Below, piece after piece: positions 56,778 through 64,000 of a DNA stretch of 64,000 bases (the stretch's first letter is position 1; each line of letters starts with the position of its first letter). The notes beneath the pieces were generated by a model that was not told the origin of the DNA, ran no database searches, and was given only the letters and a program-made list of their open reading frames with translations. The DNA is from JAWPMT01 sp965242775 (GTDB lineage Bacteria > Bacteroidota > Bacteroidia > Cytophagales > Cyclobacteriaceae). The stretch covers positions 1 through 64,000 of the forward strand of contig CBDETI010000029.1 of the NCBI GenBank assembly GCA_965242775.1. The letters run 5' to 3'. Made by a program: the position numbers and the translations under genes.

Positions 56778-56785
56778 TATCTTTG
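56778..56785 (+). promoter_or_regulatory. -7 element for the E2 gene
   Basis: TATCTTTG matches TAnnTTTG exactly and lies 34 bp before the ATG at 56820. The -33 region is not a clear TTTG. Confidence 0.45.
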
Positions 56786-56819
56786 TGGTACCCAAAATTG
56801 AACAGAAAACGAATAATCT

Positions 56820-58124
56820 ATGGCTACGATTGAGCTTTTGATGCCAAAAATGGGGGAAAGTGTGATGGAAGGCACGGTCCTCTCATGGTTAAAGAATGTA
56901 GGAGACACGATCGAGGAAGACGAAAGCATATTGGAAGTAGCAACGGACAAGGTGGACACAGAGATTCCCTCGACCCACGCCGGCGTATTGAAAGAAGTGT
57001 TGGCCGAGGAGGGGGAGGTGATCCAGGTCGGTAAACCCATCGCTATTATCGCTACTGATGGTGAAGAAGCTGCACCCGCTCAGGATAGTCCGGAAGAAAA
57101 CGTGACTGTTCAGGCCGCGAGCGCAATTCTCAGTGAAGCCATTTCGGAAAGTGCCGCAACCATAGAAAGAATTCCAGCTACCTCCTCTACAGGCAAATTC
57201 TACTCACCATTAGTACGTAACATCGCTAAGGAAGAGGGTGTATCGCTTGTGGAACTAGAGAAACTTGAGGGCTCTGGCAAAGATGGTCGTGTGACCAAAA
57301 ACGATATTTTATCTTACCTCAAAACAAAAACCGCCACTCCGGCCAGGGAAGTGACGGCCCCTCAAACCAACGGCGTGGACAGGAAAATTGAGGCAGTCCC
57401 CGCCACCATTTCGGGTGAAGACGAGATTATTGAAATGGACCGAATGCGGAAAATGATCGCGGAACGGATGGTCGCTTCCAAAGCCATTTCTCCACACGTG
57501 ACTTCTTTCGTTGAAGCGGACATGACCAATGTCGTCAAATGGCGAAACCAGCACAAGAAAACCTTTAAGGAACGAGAGGGTCAAAACCTAACCTTCACTC
57601 CGATCATCATTGAAGCAGTCATTAAAGCCATCAAGGACTATCCAATGATCAACGTCCAGGTCGATGGTTCCAGGATCGTCAAAAAAGGGTCTATCAATAT
57701 AGGCATGGCCGTTGCCTTACCGACGGGCAATCTGATCGTCCCGGTTATCCACAATGCAGACCAGATGAACATCGTCGGCCTGACCAAGAAGGTAAATGAC
57801 CTGGCGAAACGCGCGCGAGAAAATAAATTGAAGCCAGATGAATTGTCCGGCGGCACCTATACTGTATCTAACGTCGGGTCTTTTGGAAATGTAATGGGCA
57901 CGCCGATCATCATGCAGCCTCAGGTAGCCATACTCGCACTGGGAGCTATTCAGAAAAAGCCAGCGGTAGTCGAAACCCCGGAAGGTGATTTCATAGGTAT
58001 CCGCCACAAAATGTTCCTTTCCCACAGCTACGATCACCGAGTAGTCGATGGCGCTTTGGGAGGTATGTTTGTACGACGCGTGGCAGATTATCTGGAAAAA
58101 TTCAACATGGACCAAACACCCTGA
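56820..58124 (+). CDS. 2-oxoacid dehydrogenase dihydrolipoamide acyltransferase (E2)
   Basis: 434 residues. A single lipoyl domain (about 1-80) has the modified Lys in EVATDKVDTEIPS. An Ala/Glu/Ser-rich linker and the E3-binding domain (FYSPLVRNIAKEEGVSLVELEKLEGSGKDGRVTKNDILSYL) follow. The catalytic domain has the active-site His and Asp in SYDHRVVDGALGGMF. It transfers acyl groups from lipoate to CoA. Whether it belongs to the pyruvate, oxoglutarate or branched-chain complex cannot be settled; no E1 gene is adjacent. Confidence 0.93.
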   Translation: MATIELLMPKMGESVMEGTVLSWLKNVGDTIEEDESILEVATDKVDTEIPSTHAGVLKEVLAEEGEVIQVGKPIAIIATDGEEAAPAQDSPEENVTVQAASAILSEAISESAATIERIPATSSTGKFYSPLVRNIAKEEGVSLVELEKLEGSGKDGRVTKNDILSYLKTKTATPAREVTAPQTNGVDRKIEAVPATISGEDEIIEMDRMRKMIAERMVASKAISPHVTSFVEADMTNVVKWRNQHKKTFKEREGQNLTFTPIIIEAVIKAIKDYPMINVQVDGSRIVKKGSINIGMAVALPTGNLIVPVIHNADQMNIVGLTKKVNDLAKRARENKLKPDELSGGTYTVSNVGSFGNVMGTPIIMQPQVAILALGAIQKKPAVVETPEGDFIGIRHKMFLSHSYDHRVVDGALGGMFVRRVADYLEKFNMDQTP

Positions 58125-58475
58125 AACTAGCCTTTGAAGGCAACGTTTAGCGGCTCATTTAGCGTTATCTAAGAATCAGTAAGGATCCTCCGAATTCTCA
58201 ATAACGGTAGGGGGATAATTATTCTTATTCTTTACTTCATTCGTGCTGAATGACCGCCTGATGATCTGGTTTTCGACGTAATTGCATCCATAGAACCCAG
58301 GAGAAGGATACTGCCAATCGTATGTCCCTGCCTTAGCTTTTGGGCTCTACCCCTCCACTGTGACATCATGGGATAGCTTAAGTCCGAGCAAGGAAATCGA
58401 GTATAATTTCGATTCTCTGCAGACAATCTTGGTGGTATTTGTAGCTACTGGTATTCGCATTACAACCAGAAATCC
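58125..58475. other. Intergenic region upstream of the chemoreceptor
   Basis: 351 bp between the E2 stop and the chemoreceptor ATG. A weak candidate -7 element TAATTTCG lies at 58404-58411 (one mismatch from TAnnTTTG) with no good -33 partner, 65 bp before the start. No repeat, RNA gene or convincing small reading frame is seen. Confidence 0.4.
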
Positions 58476-60704
58476 ATGAAGTTACGCGCACAACTCAATT
58501 CATTTACGATATCCCTGCTGACGATAACGGTAGTTTGCATTAGTTCGGTAGGTATATACCTCTACCGGGAGAAGGCCTTTAGTCAAATTGAGAATTTCCG
58601 TCAGGATGAAATAAATCGAGCAAAAAACCGACTTAGAAGCACCCTCAGCGTTGCATTGACTTTTCTGGAAAAAGCCCTTGAAAATACAGATGGCAGCAAG
58701 GATTCGCTTGTCCCGGCTTTTGATCAGCTCAGGGCAATGCGATATGATCAGGGAGATGGGTATTTCTGGATAATCAATGATAAAATGCCCTTCCCCGACA
58801 TTGTTTTCCAGGCCACCCAACCAGAGGTAGAAGGCCAAAGCACCAACCACCCAAAATTTCAATTGAATCTGGACAGACCTGGTGAGAATTTTCATGCAGA
58901 AATTGTCAAAAAGTGCGTCGAGAAGGGAGAGACTTTTACAGAATACAGCTTCGAGCGACCGGATGTCGACAGGAAGTTTAAGAAAATGGCTTACTCCTAT
59001 TATTGGAAGCAACAAGGTTGGGTCATCTCCACAGGAATCTATATCGACACCATCGAAGCTCAGGTGACGTTGAAGCGAGCGCAGGTAGAGAAGGAAATGA
59101 GTCAGGTAATTGGGACCATTTTGCTGAGTTCAGCCCTTATACTTGTGCTCAGCCTCGGCATTGTAGGCCGCTATGCCAAAGTGCTACTTAGGCTTATCGA
59201 GTCAATCAAAAACAACATCAGCGCACTATCAGAAGGTCGAATTGAAAAAAGAATTGTGATCCGTCGAAAAGATGAACTTGGAGAAGTAGCCCACCTGCTA
59301 AATACATTGGCCGATACTTTGGAGCGATATGCCTCTTTCGCAACCGAAATAGGGAACGGACAAATCCATGCACAATTTCGAAGAACCTCAGAAAAAGATG
59401 TGCTGGGAAATGCCTTGTTGAACATGCAAGCCAACCTCAGCAACTCGCTGAGTGAAGTGCAATCGGTAATTTCCACGGTAGCTGATCATGGAGACCTTTC
59501 CGAAAAACTAGACACCAGCGGCAAGAAAGGGGCCTGGCAAGACCTCAACAATCTAATCAACCGGTTGGTGAACACCGTATCTCAGCCTATCGAAAACATC
59601 AATACCATCGTTCACGCCATGGCAAAGGGGGATCTCAGCAGAAGATTCGATGACACAACCAATGGCGACTTTAAGCGTATGGCCGATAACCTAAACCTCG
59701 CACTTGACAGCCTCAATCATGCTCTTTCCGGAATCATGAAAAATGCCGGACGAGTCGCGGTTTCTTCTAAAGAAATGATGCTTGCGAGCAAAGAAATGGA
59801 TACAACAACCGAGGAGATCGCCACCGCTATCGGAGATATGAGCCTGGGTGCTCAAAATCAAGTGGCGCAAGTAGACGAATCATCCACCCTGGTCGAAGCC
59901 ATCCTGAAATCCTCCACAGAAATGGAATCGCAGGCAAGTACCATTAACCAGGCCGCCCAGATGGGTGCTGAAAGAAGTGAACATGGATTAAACCAAATTC
60001 AGAAAGTAGGGGCAAGCATGTCGCAGATATCAGAAATTGCAAGGGACACCAACCAAGGTTTTCAAAGGCTTTTTGACCGTTCAAGAGAAATCTCACGCGT
60101 CTTGAAGATCATCTCGGACATAGCGGCTCAAACCAACTTATTGTCCCTAAACGCGGCCATCGAGGCCGCCCAGGCAGGGGAAGCAGGGAGAGGTTTTGCG
60201 GTGGTCGCCGAGGAAATCCGAAAATTAGCGGAGGACTCCCGCCAATCTGCCAAAGCCATCGAGAAACTTGTAGCAGATGTGGAACAAGACGCTCGAGATG
60301 CGGCCAATGTACTGGAGATTATGAACAAAAACATTCAAGGAGGCGAGCGGGCTGCTCAGGACGCCTCTAATGCCTTTTCAGAAATTGCAGTGGCCAGTGA
60401 TCAAACCCTGGCACTTTCAGAGAGAATTTTAACCCTCAGCACCTCTCAAAAAACAGATATCCGTGAAGTTGTAAATAAGACAGAAACCGTCATTGTCATC
60501 GCCGAACAGACCGCCGCAGGCACGGAAGAAATCGCCACCTCGGCTTCTGAACTTTCAGCGGGCATGTCTGGGTATCGGTTTAAATCTGAGGAATTCTCTG
60601 AAATTGCAAAGGACTTAAACCAAGCGGTCAGGCAATTTGTGCTCGTTGGGAGTCCCGACGAAGAAAAGCCTCAGACACGAAAGGAAGAGCCAGTAACTAC
60701 GTGA
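58476..60704 (+). CDS. Methyl-accepting chemotaxis protein with single-Cache sensor
   Basis: 742 residues. The first membrane helix (SLLTITVVCISSVGIYLY) is followed by a periplasmic single-Cache (sCache_2-like) domain (about 35-205; YDQGDGYFWIINDKMPFPDIVFQATQPEVEG, YYWKQQGWVISTGIYIDTIEAQ). The second helix is GTILLSSALILVLSLGIVG. One HAMP domain (about 230-285) and a further HAMP-like segment follow. The signalling domain has the conserved hairpin tip, ISDIAAQTNLLSLNAAIEAAQAGEAGRGFAVVAEEIRKLAEDS. No C-terminal CheR/CheB pentapeptide is seen. A ferredoxin-globin fusion follows after 43 bp, so the two may be one transcription unit. Confidence 0.93.
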   Translation: MKLRAQLNSFTISLLTITVVCISSVGIYLYREKAFSQIENFRQDEINRAKNRLRSTLSVALTFLEKALENTDGSKDSLVPAFDQLRAMRYDQGDGYFWIINDKMPFPDIVFQATQPEVEGQSTNHPKFQLNLDRPGENFHAEIVKKCVEKGETFTEYSFERPDVDRKFKKMAYSYYWKQQGWVISTGIYIDTIEAQVTLKRAQVEKEMSQVIGTILLSSALILVLSLGIVGRYAKVLLRLIESIKNNISALSEGRIEKRIVIRRKDELGEVAHLLNTLADTLERYASFATEIGNGQIHAQFRRTSEKDVLGNALLNMQANLSNSLSEVQSVISTVADHGDLSEKLDTSGKKGAWQDLNNLINRLVNTVSQPIENINTIVHAMAKGDLSRRFDDTTNGDFKRMADNLNLALDSLNHALSGIMKNAGRVAVSSKEMMLASKEMDTTTEEIATAIGDMSLGAQNQVAQVDESSTLVEAILKSSTEMESQASTINQAAQMGAERSEHGLNQIQKVGASMSQISEIARDTNQGFQRLFDRSREISRVLKIISDIAAQTNLLSLNAAIEAAQAGEAGRGFAVVAEEIRKLAEDSRQSAKAIEKLVADVEQDARDAANVLEIMNKNIQGGERAAQDASNAFSEIAVASDQTLALSERILTLSTSQKTDIREVVNKTETVIVIAEQTAAGTEEIATSASELSAGMSGYRFKSEEFSEIAKDLNQAVRQFVLVGSPDEEKPQTRKEEPVTT

Positions 60705-60747
60705 TTTTTGATCTGAAACGACTAAACGAAAATATCTTTGCCCGGAA

Positions 60748-61614
60748 ATGGGAAAGATTAGGATTCAAGGGCTCACCATCTCATGCCAAGAAAACGAAAC
60801 CGTCCTTGATGCACTTATAAGGGTTGGAGAAAATGTGCGGTTTTCATGCAAAAAAGGCATCTGTAGAACGTGTAGATTAGATCTTGTAGAAGGCCAAGTC
60901 CCCCCTGCGGCCAAGAGACCCTTCCCAGAGTCGAATGATCCCGGATTTCTTCCCTGCCTCTGCGTTCCTGAGGGAACCATAACGGTAGCCTATCCGACCA
61001 ATTATCAATCTCAAAACGAGAAAGAAGAGTCCCCATATGAATTTCAGGAAGAAAACGGCAGGGACAAACCTCCGCCAACTACCTCCTTAATGGGTCGGCT
61101 TACCATGGATGACTCCCTCAACAAAATTCTCCACAGTTTCTATACCGAAGTGTATGAAGATGAGCAATTGCGACCATTCTTCAAGTCAGTCACCAAGGAA
61201 AGAGCCATCGAGAAACAGTACAATTTTCTATCTATGCTCTTTAGCGGAAAAGAAAACTACCTCGGCGCGCTGCCCCGAAACGCCCACCACTGGATGGTTA
61301 TTTCCGAAGAGTTGTTTGAGTACCGGGAGACGATGATGGAAAAACACATGATACGCCATGGGCTGGAAGAACGTTTCCGCCAGCAATGGAAAGAAAAACA
61401 AGCCTTTTTCAAGAGCAGGATCGTGAAATCGAGGCCCTGGCACAAAATTATCGATGGTTATCATTATCCACTTACTGGTCTGGAGGAAATAAAAGCAACG
61501 ATGGACATGGTTTGTGATGGTTGTCATTCGGAAATACTCCAAGGCACCCGGGCTAAGTATCATGCTCATTCCGGCGAAGTTTACTGTCCCAATTGCCAGG
61601 AACTTGAGCGCTAA
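60748..61614 (+). CDS. 2Fe-2S ferredoxin-truncated haemoglobin-zinc ribbon fusion protein
   Basis: 288 residues. Residues 1-85 are a plant-type [2Fe-2S] ferredoxin with Cys34, Cys39 and Cys42 (FSCKKGICRTCRLDL) and Cys70 in GFLPCLCVP. After a polar linker, residues 120-235 look like a truncated haemoglobin: ILHSFYTEVYEDEQLRPFFKSVTKE, YNFLSMLFSGKENYLG, and the probable proximal His in NAHHWMVISEELF. A C-terminal segment has two CxxC pairs (CDGCHSEI and YCPNC), a probable zinc ribbon. Electron transfer to a haem for O2 or NO chemistry, or redox sensing, are both possible. The next-door chemoreceptor gene hints at a sensory role. The globin call rests on motif order only. Confidence 0.8.
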   Translation: MGKIRIQGLTISCQENETVLDALIRVGENVRFSCKKGICRTCRLDLVEGQVPPAAKRPFPESNDPGFLPCLCVPEGTITVAYPTNYQSQNEKEESPYEFQEENGRDKPPPTTSLMGRLTMDDSLNKILHSFYTEVYEDEQLRPFFKSVTKERAIEKQYNFLSMLFSGKENYLGALPRNAHHWMVISEELFEYRETMMEKHMIRHGLEERFRQQWKEKQAFFKSRIVKSRPWHKIIDGYHYPLTGLEEIKATMDMVCDGCHSEILQGTRAKYHAHSGEVYCPNCQELER

Positions 61615-61845
61615 TCTTCGGGAGGGCATAGCCAATAAGCAACAAACAATACGTCTCCATTCACTCCTTCTTTCAATGATTGGACAGTAAGCCGTCGTTT
61701 TACACTTTTTACGACTAATCACCATCATCTCTTTCGAGAAAAGGTTAACTTCATCATAATAACATCAACCTGATTATTGAAGGATGTCAACCCAGCGGAT
61801 CTTTAAATTGGGTGGCAAACTGCCGATTTTTACAACTTTGAATAC

Positions 61846-63483
61846 ATGAAAGCTTCAGACCTTTTCATCAAATGCCTCGAAAGCGAAGGTGTCGAATACA
61901 TCTTTGGGATTCCGGGAGAGGAAAACCTTGACTTCCTGGATTCTTTGAAAAGTTCAAGTATCAAACTCATACTCACCCGGCATGAGCAAGGAGCAGCGTT
62001 TATGGCCGCTACTTATGGACGACTCACCGGTAAGCCTGGTGTTTGTCTGTCTACGTTGGGGCCTGGGGCTACCAATTTTGTGACAGCTGCAGCCTATGCT
62101 CAGTTGGGAGGAATGCCATTGTTGATGATCACAGGCCAAAAACCTATTAAAAAAAGCAAGCAGGGACGTTTCCAAATAATCGATGTGGTGGATATGATGC
62201 GCCCGATCACCAAGTTTACACGCCAGGTAGTGGATGGCAATAACATCCCGTCGATCGTACGCGAGGCATTTCGCGAAGCTACCGAAGAACGACCGGGAGC
62301 GGTACACATCGAGCTTCCTGAAGATGTTGCTGCCGAGGAAGGCCTGGATAAGGTCTTCAACAAAAGCTACATCAGAAGGCCTCTGGCAGACCCCAAGGCA
62401 TTGGATGCAGCACTTGAAATGATCCACCTGTCGCGACGACCCCTTTTGCTGATCGGGGCTGGAGCGAACAGAAACAGGACCAGCCAGGCGCTGGAAAGCT
62501 TCATTGAGCAATCAGGTATCTACTTTTTCAATACCCAAATGGGCAAAGGAGTAATAGACGAACGTCACGCCCAGTTTCTTGGAACAGCCGCCTTATCCGA
62601 CCATGATTATTTACATGATGCCATCAACCAGGCAGATTTAATTATCAATGTTGGACATGATGTCATCGAAAAACCGCCCTTCTTCATGAAAGAGGATGGG
62701 TGCAACGTAATCCACGTGAATTATTTCTCCGCTTCCGTTGATGAAGTTTACTTTCCACAGGTAGAAGTGGTCGGGGATATTGCCGAAAGTGTACAGTATC
62801 TGGCAGACCATGTTCATCGGCAATCCAACTGGCAGATGGAGGCGTTCAAAAACATTAAGGCCGACGTAGAAGGCCACATTACCAAGTACTTTGAAGATGA
62901 GCGCTTTCCGTTGCTACCGCAAAGGCTCGTCAATGAGATCAGAAAGTCCATGCCCGATGATGGTATCGTGACACTCGACAATGGTGTTTATAAAATCTGG
63001 TTTGCGAGAAATTACAAAGCCTATCAGGCCAACACATTACTCTTGGATAATGCACTAGCTACCATGGGCGCTGGACTGCCTTCGGCGATGGGTGCTAAGA
63101 TCACTTTTCCAGACCGCAAGGTGGTGGCGGTATGCGGAGACGGGGGCTTTATGATGAACTCCCAAGAACTGGAAACGGCGGTTAGACTCAAGCTGGACAT
63201 TGTGGTGATCATCCTCAATGACAGTGCCTATGGTATGATCAAATGGAAGCAAGAAGGCATGGATTTTCCGAACTTCGGGCTGGATTTCCAGAACCCTGAT
63301 TTTGTGAAGTACGCCGAGGCCTATGGGGCTAACGGATACCGAATCAGCAGTTGTGAAGACTTTACACTCACGCTCGAAAAATGTCTGAATAATCCTGGGG
63401 TGCATGTTTTGGATGTGCCAGTGGATTACTCGCTGAATTATCAGATTTTAATTAAAGGCCTGGCAGAAAGAAACAAGGAGTAA
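61846..63483 (+). CDS. Acetolactate synthase-like thiamine-diphosphate enzyme
   Basis: 545 residues. The pyrimidine domain has the catalytic Glu in LILTRHEQGAAFMAATYGRLTGKPGVCLSTLGPGATNF. A middle FAD-type domain (about 190-330) contains RPLLLIGAGANRNR. The cofactor domain shows the TPP motif, CGDGGFMMNSQELETAVRLKLDIVVIILNDSAYGMIKWKQ. The length and motif set match the acetolactate synthase large subunit, catabolic-type; no small regulatory subunit is adjacent. An aldehyde dehydrogenase gene begins 67 bp later, so another decarboxylase/ligase substrate is possible. Product assignment is moderate. Confidence 0.8.
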   Translation: MKASDLFIKCLESEGVEYIFGIPGEENLDFLDSLKSSSIKLILTRHEQGAAFMAATYGRLTGKPGVCLSTLGPGATNFVTAAAYAQLGGMPLLMITGQKPIKKSKQGRFQIIDVVDMMRPITKFTRQVVDGNNIPSIVREAFREATEERPGAVHIELPEDVAAEEGLDKVFNKSYIRRPLADPKALDAALEMIHLSRRPLLLIGAGANRNRTSQALESFIEQSGIYFFNTQMGKGVIDERHAQFLGTAALSDHDYLHDAINQADLIINVGHDVIEKPPFFMKEDGCNVIHVNYFSASVDEVYFPQVEVVGDIAESVQYLADHVHRQSNWQMEAFKNIKADVEGHITKYFEDERFPLLPQRLVNEIRKSMPDDGIVTLDNGVYKIWFARNYKAYQANTLLLDNALATMGAGLPSAMGAKITFPDRKVVAVCGDGGFMMNSQELETAVRLKLDIVVIILNDSAYGMIKWKQEGMDFPNFGLDFQNPDFVKYAEAYGANGYRISSCEDFTLTLEKCLNNPGVHVLDVPVDYSLNYQILIKGLAERNKE

Positions 63484-63550
63484 GAAAATATGACAATCGA
63501 CTGATTTCATCATTTGAGTCGAATAACCCTGTACTGTAGAAAACACGAAT

Positions 63551-64000
63551 ATGGCGGAAATCCTGAATGTAGAAGCCCCCTACGATCTCAAGCGCATCGA
63601 GGAAATACCTATGCACTCGGAGGCAGAGGTGGATGCAGCTATTGAAAAGGCCAAAGCAATTTTTGACGACAGATCCCTTTGGCTCCCAAAAAATGAACGC
63701 ATTGCCATATTGGAAAAGGCAAAAACAATCATGAGTTCGCGAATTGAAGAGCTCACACTGGTTGCCGCGGAAGAAGGTGGTAAACCCTATTTGGACTCGG
63801 AAGTGGAGGTAAAAAGAGCAATCAACGGGCTGCAAATCGCCATCGAAGAAATTGCTCAATTCAGTGGTGAGGAAATACCTATGGGGCACACACCCTCCTC
63901 GGCACAACGGATGGCATTTACCAGGAAAGAACCCATTGGGGTAGTCGCTTCGATAAGTGCATTCAATCATCCACTGAATCTTATCGTTCACCAGACAATT
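63551..64000 (+). CDS. Aldehyde dehydrogenase family protein (3' end outside window)
   Basis: The first 150 residues only. The pattern IEKAKAIFDDRSLWLPKNERIAILEKAKTIMSSRIEELTLVAAEEGGKPYLDSEVEV and then AFTRKEPIGVVASISAFNHPLNL is the N-terminal NAD-binding part of the aldehyde dehydrogenase superfamily. The catalytic Cys and Glu lie beyond the window edge. It follows the acetolactate synthase-like gene in the same direction and may be co-transcribed. Substrate unknown. Confidence 0.9.
   Translation, partial: MAEILNVEAPYDLKRIEEIPMHSEAEVDAAIEKAKAIFDDRSLWLPKNERIAILEKAKTIMSSRIEELTLVAAEEGGKPYLDSEVEVKRAINGLQIAIEEIAQFSGEEIPMGHTPSSAQRMAFTRKEPIGVVASISAFNHPLNLIVHQTI

Overview
The window reads as a chromosome segment of a marine-type Bacteroidota, most likely order Cytophagales. 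Grounds: a type IX secretion sorting domain on a giant surface protein, SusC/TonB-like outer-membrane receptor architecture, LytTR/LytS two-component pairs, DUF2911, DUF349 and spondin-domain proteins, OxyR, bacillithiol biosynthesis, and promoters of the Bacteroidota type (TTTG, about 19 nt, TAnnTTTG). The genus is not determined.

Layout. 1-3.3 kb: the 5' part of egtB, then an operon of a small membrane protein, a receiver-histidine kinase hybrid and a LytTR regulator. 3.4-5.0 kb: CAP, YHS and YdeI-like genes in a tight operon. 5-11 kb: secreted M14 peptidase, OxyR, DUF2911 protein, spondin protein with a beta-barrel partner. 11-15.1 kb: two transporters, then an ECF sigma/anti-sigma pair whose anti-sigma gene is broken at a C8 tract. 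15.3-24.6 kb: housekeeping block (tRNA-Met, START-like protein, LptF/G permease, rpsO, pnp, trxB, bshB1, glycosyltransferase, pdxH, miaE). 24.6-27.4 kb: yqgE and a DUF349 gene, together carrying about ten single-base frameshifts. 27.5-28.9 kb: a tRNA-Thr gene followed by six tandem, modified tRNA-Thr-like units of about 205 bp and one partial unit whose end forms the last codons of a LytTR regulator. 28.9-36.6 kb: LytTR/LytS pair, outer-membrane receptor, ABC permease with a repeated palindromic site upstream, NTF2-like secreted protein. 36.8-45.4 kb: a 2046-residue FG-GAP/adhesin protein with a T9SS tail, divergent from a membrane TPR-HTH regulator. 45.6-51.8 kb: M81 lipoprotein, DUF427, rhodanese, Entner-Doudoroff genes (eda, kdgK) under a Nudix-type regulator with a 13-bp-arm palindrome. 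51.9-58.1 kb: membrane protein, metG, EF-hand protein, cinA, a 2-oxoacid dehydrogenase E2. 58.5-64 kb: a chemotaxis receptor beside a ferredoxin-truncated haemoglobin-zinc ribbon fusion, then an acetolactate-synthase-like enzyme and an aldehyde dehydrogenase cut by the window edge.

The parts that most deserve follow-up are the tRNA-Thr-derived array, in which two inserted segments are complementary to each other, and the ferredoxin-globin fusion next to a chemoreceptor. The array sits beside the frameshift cluster, where nearly all lesions are one extra base. Local sequence quality therefore has to be checked before biology is read into that stretch.
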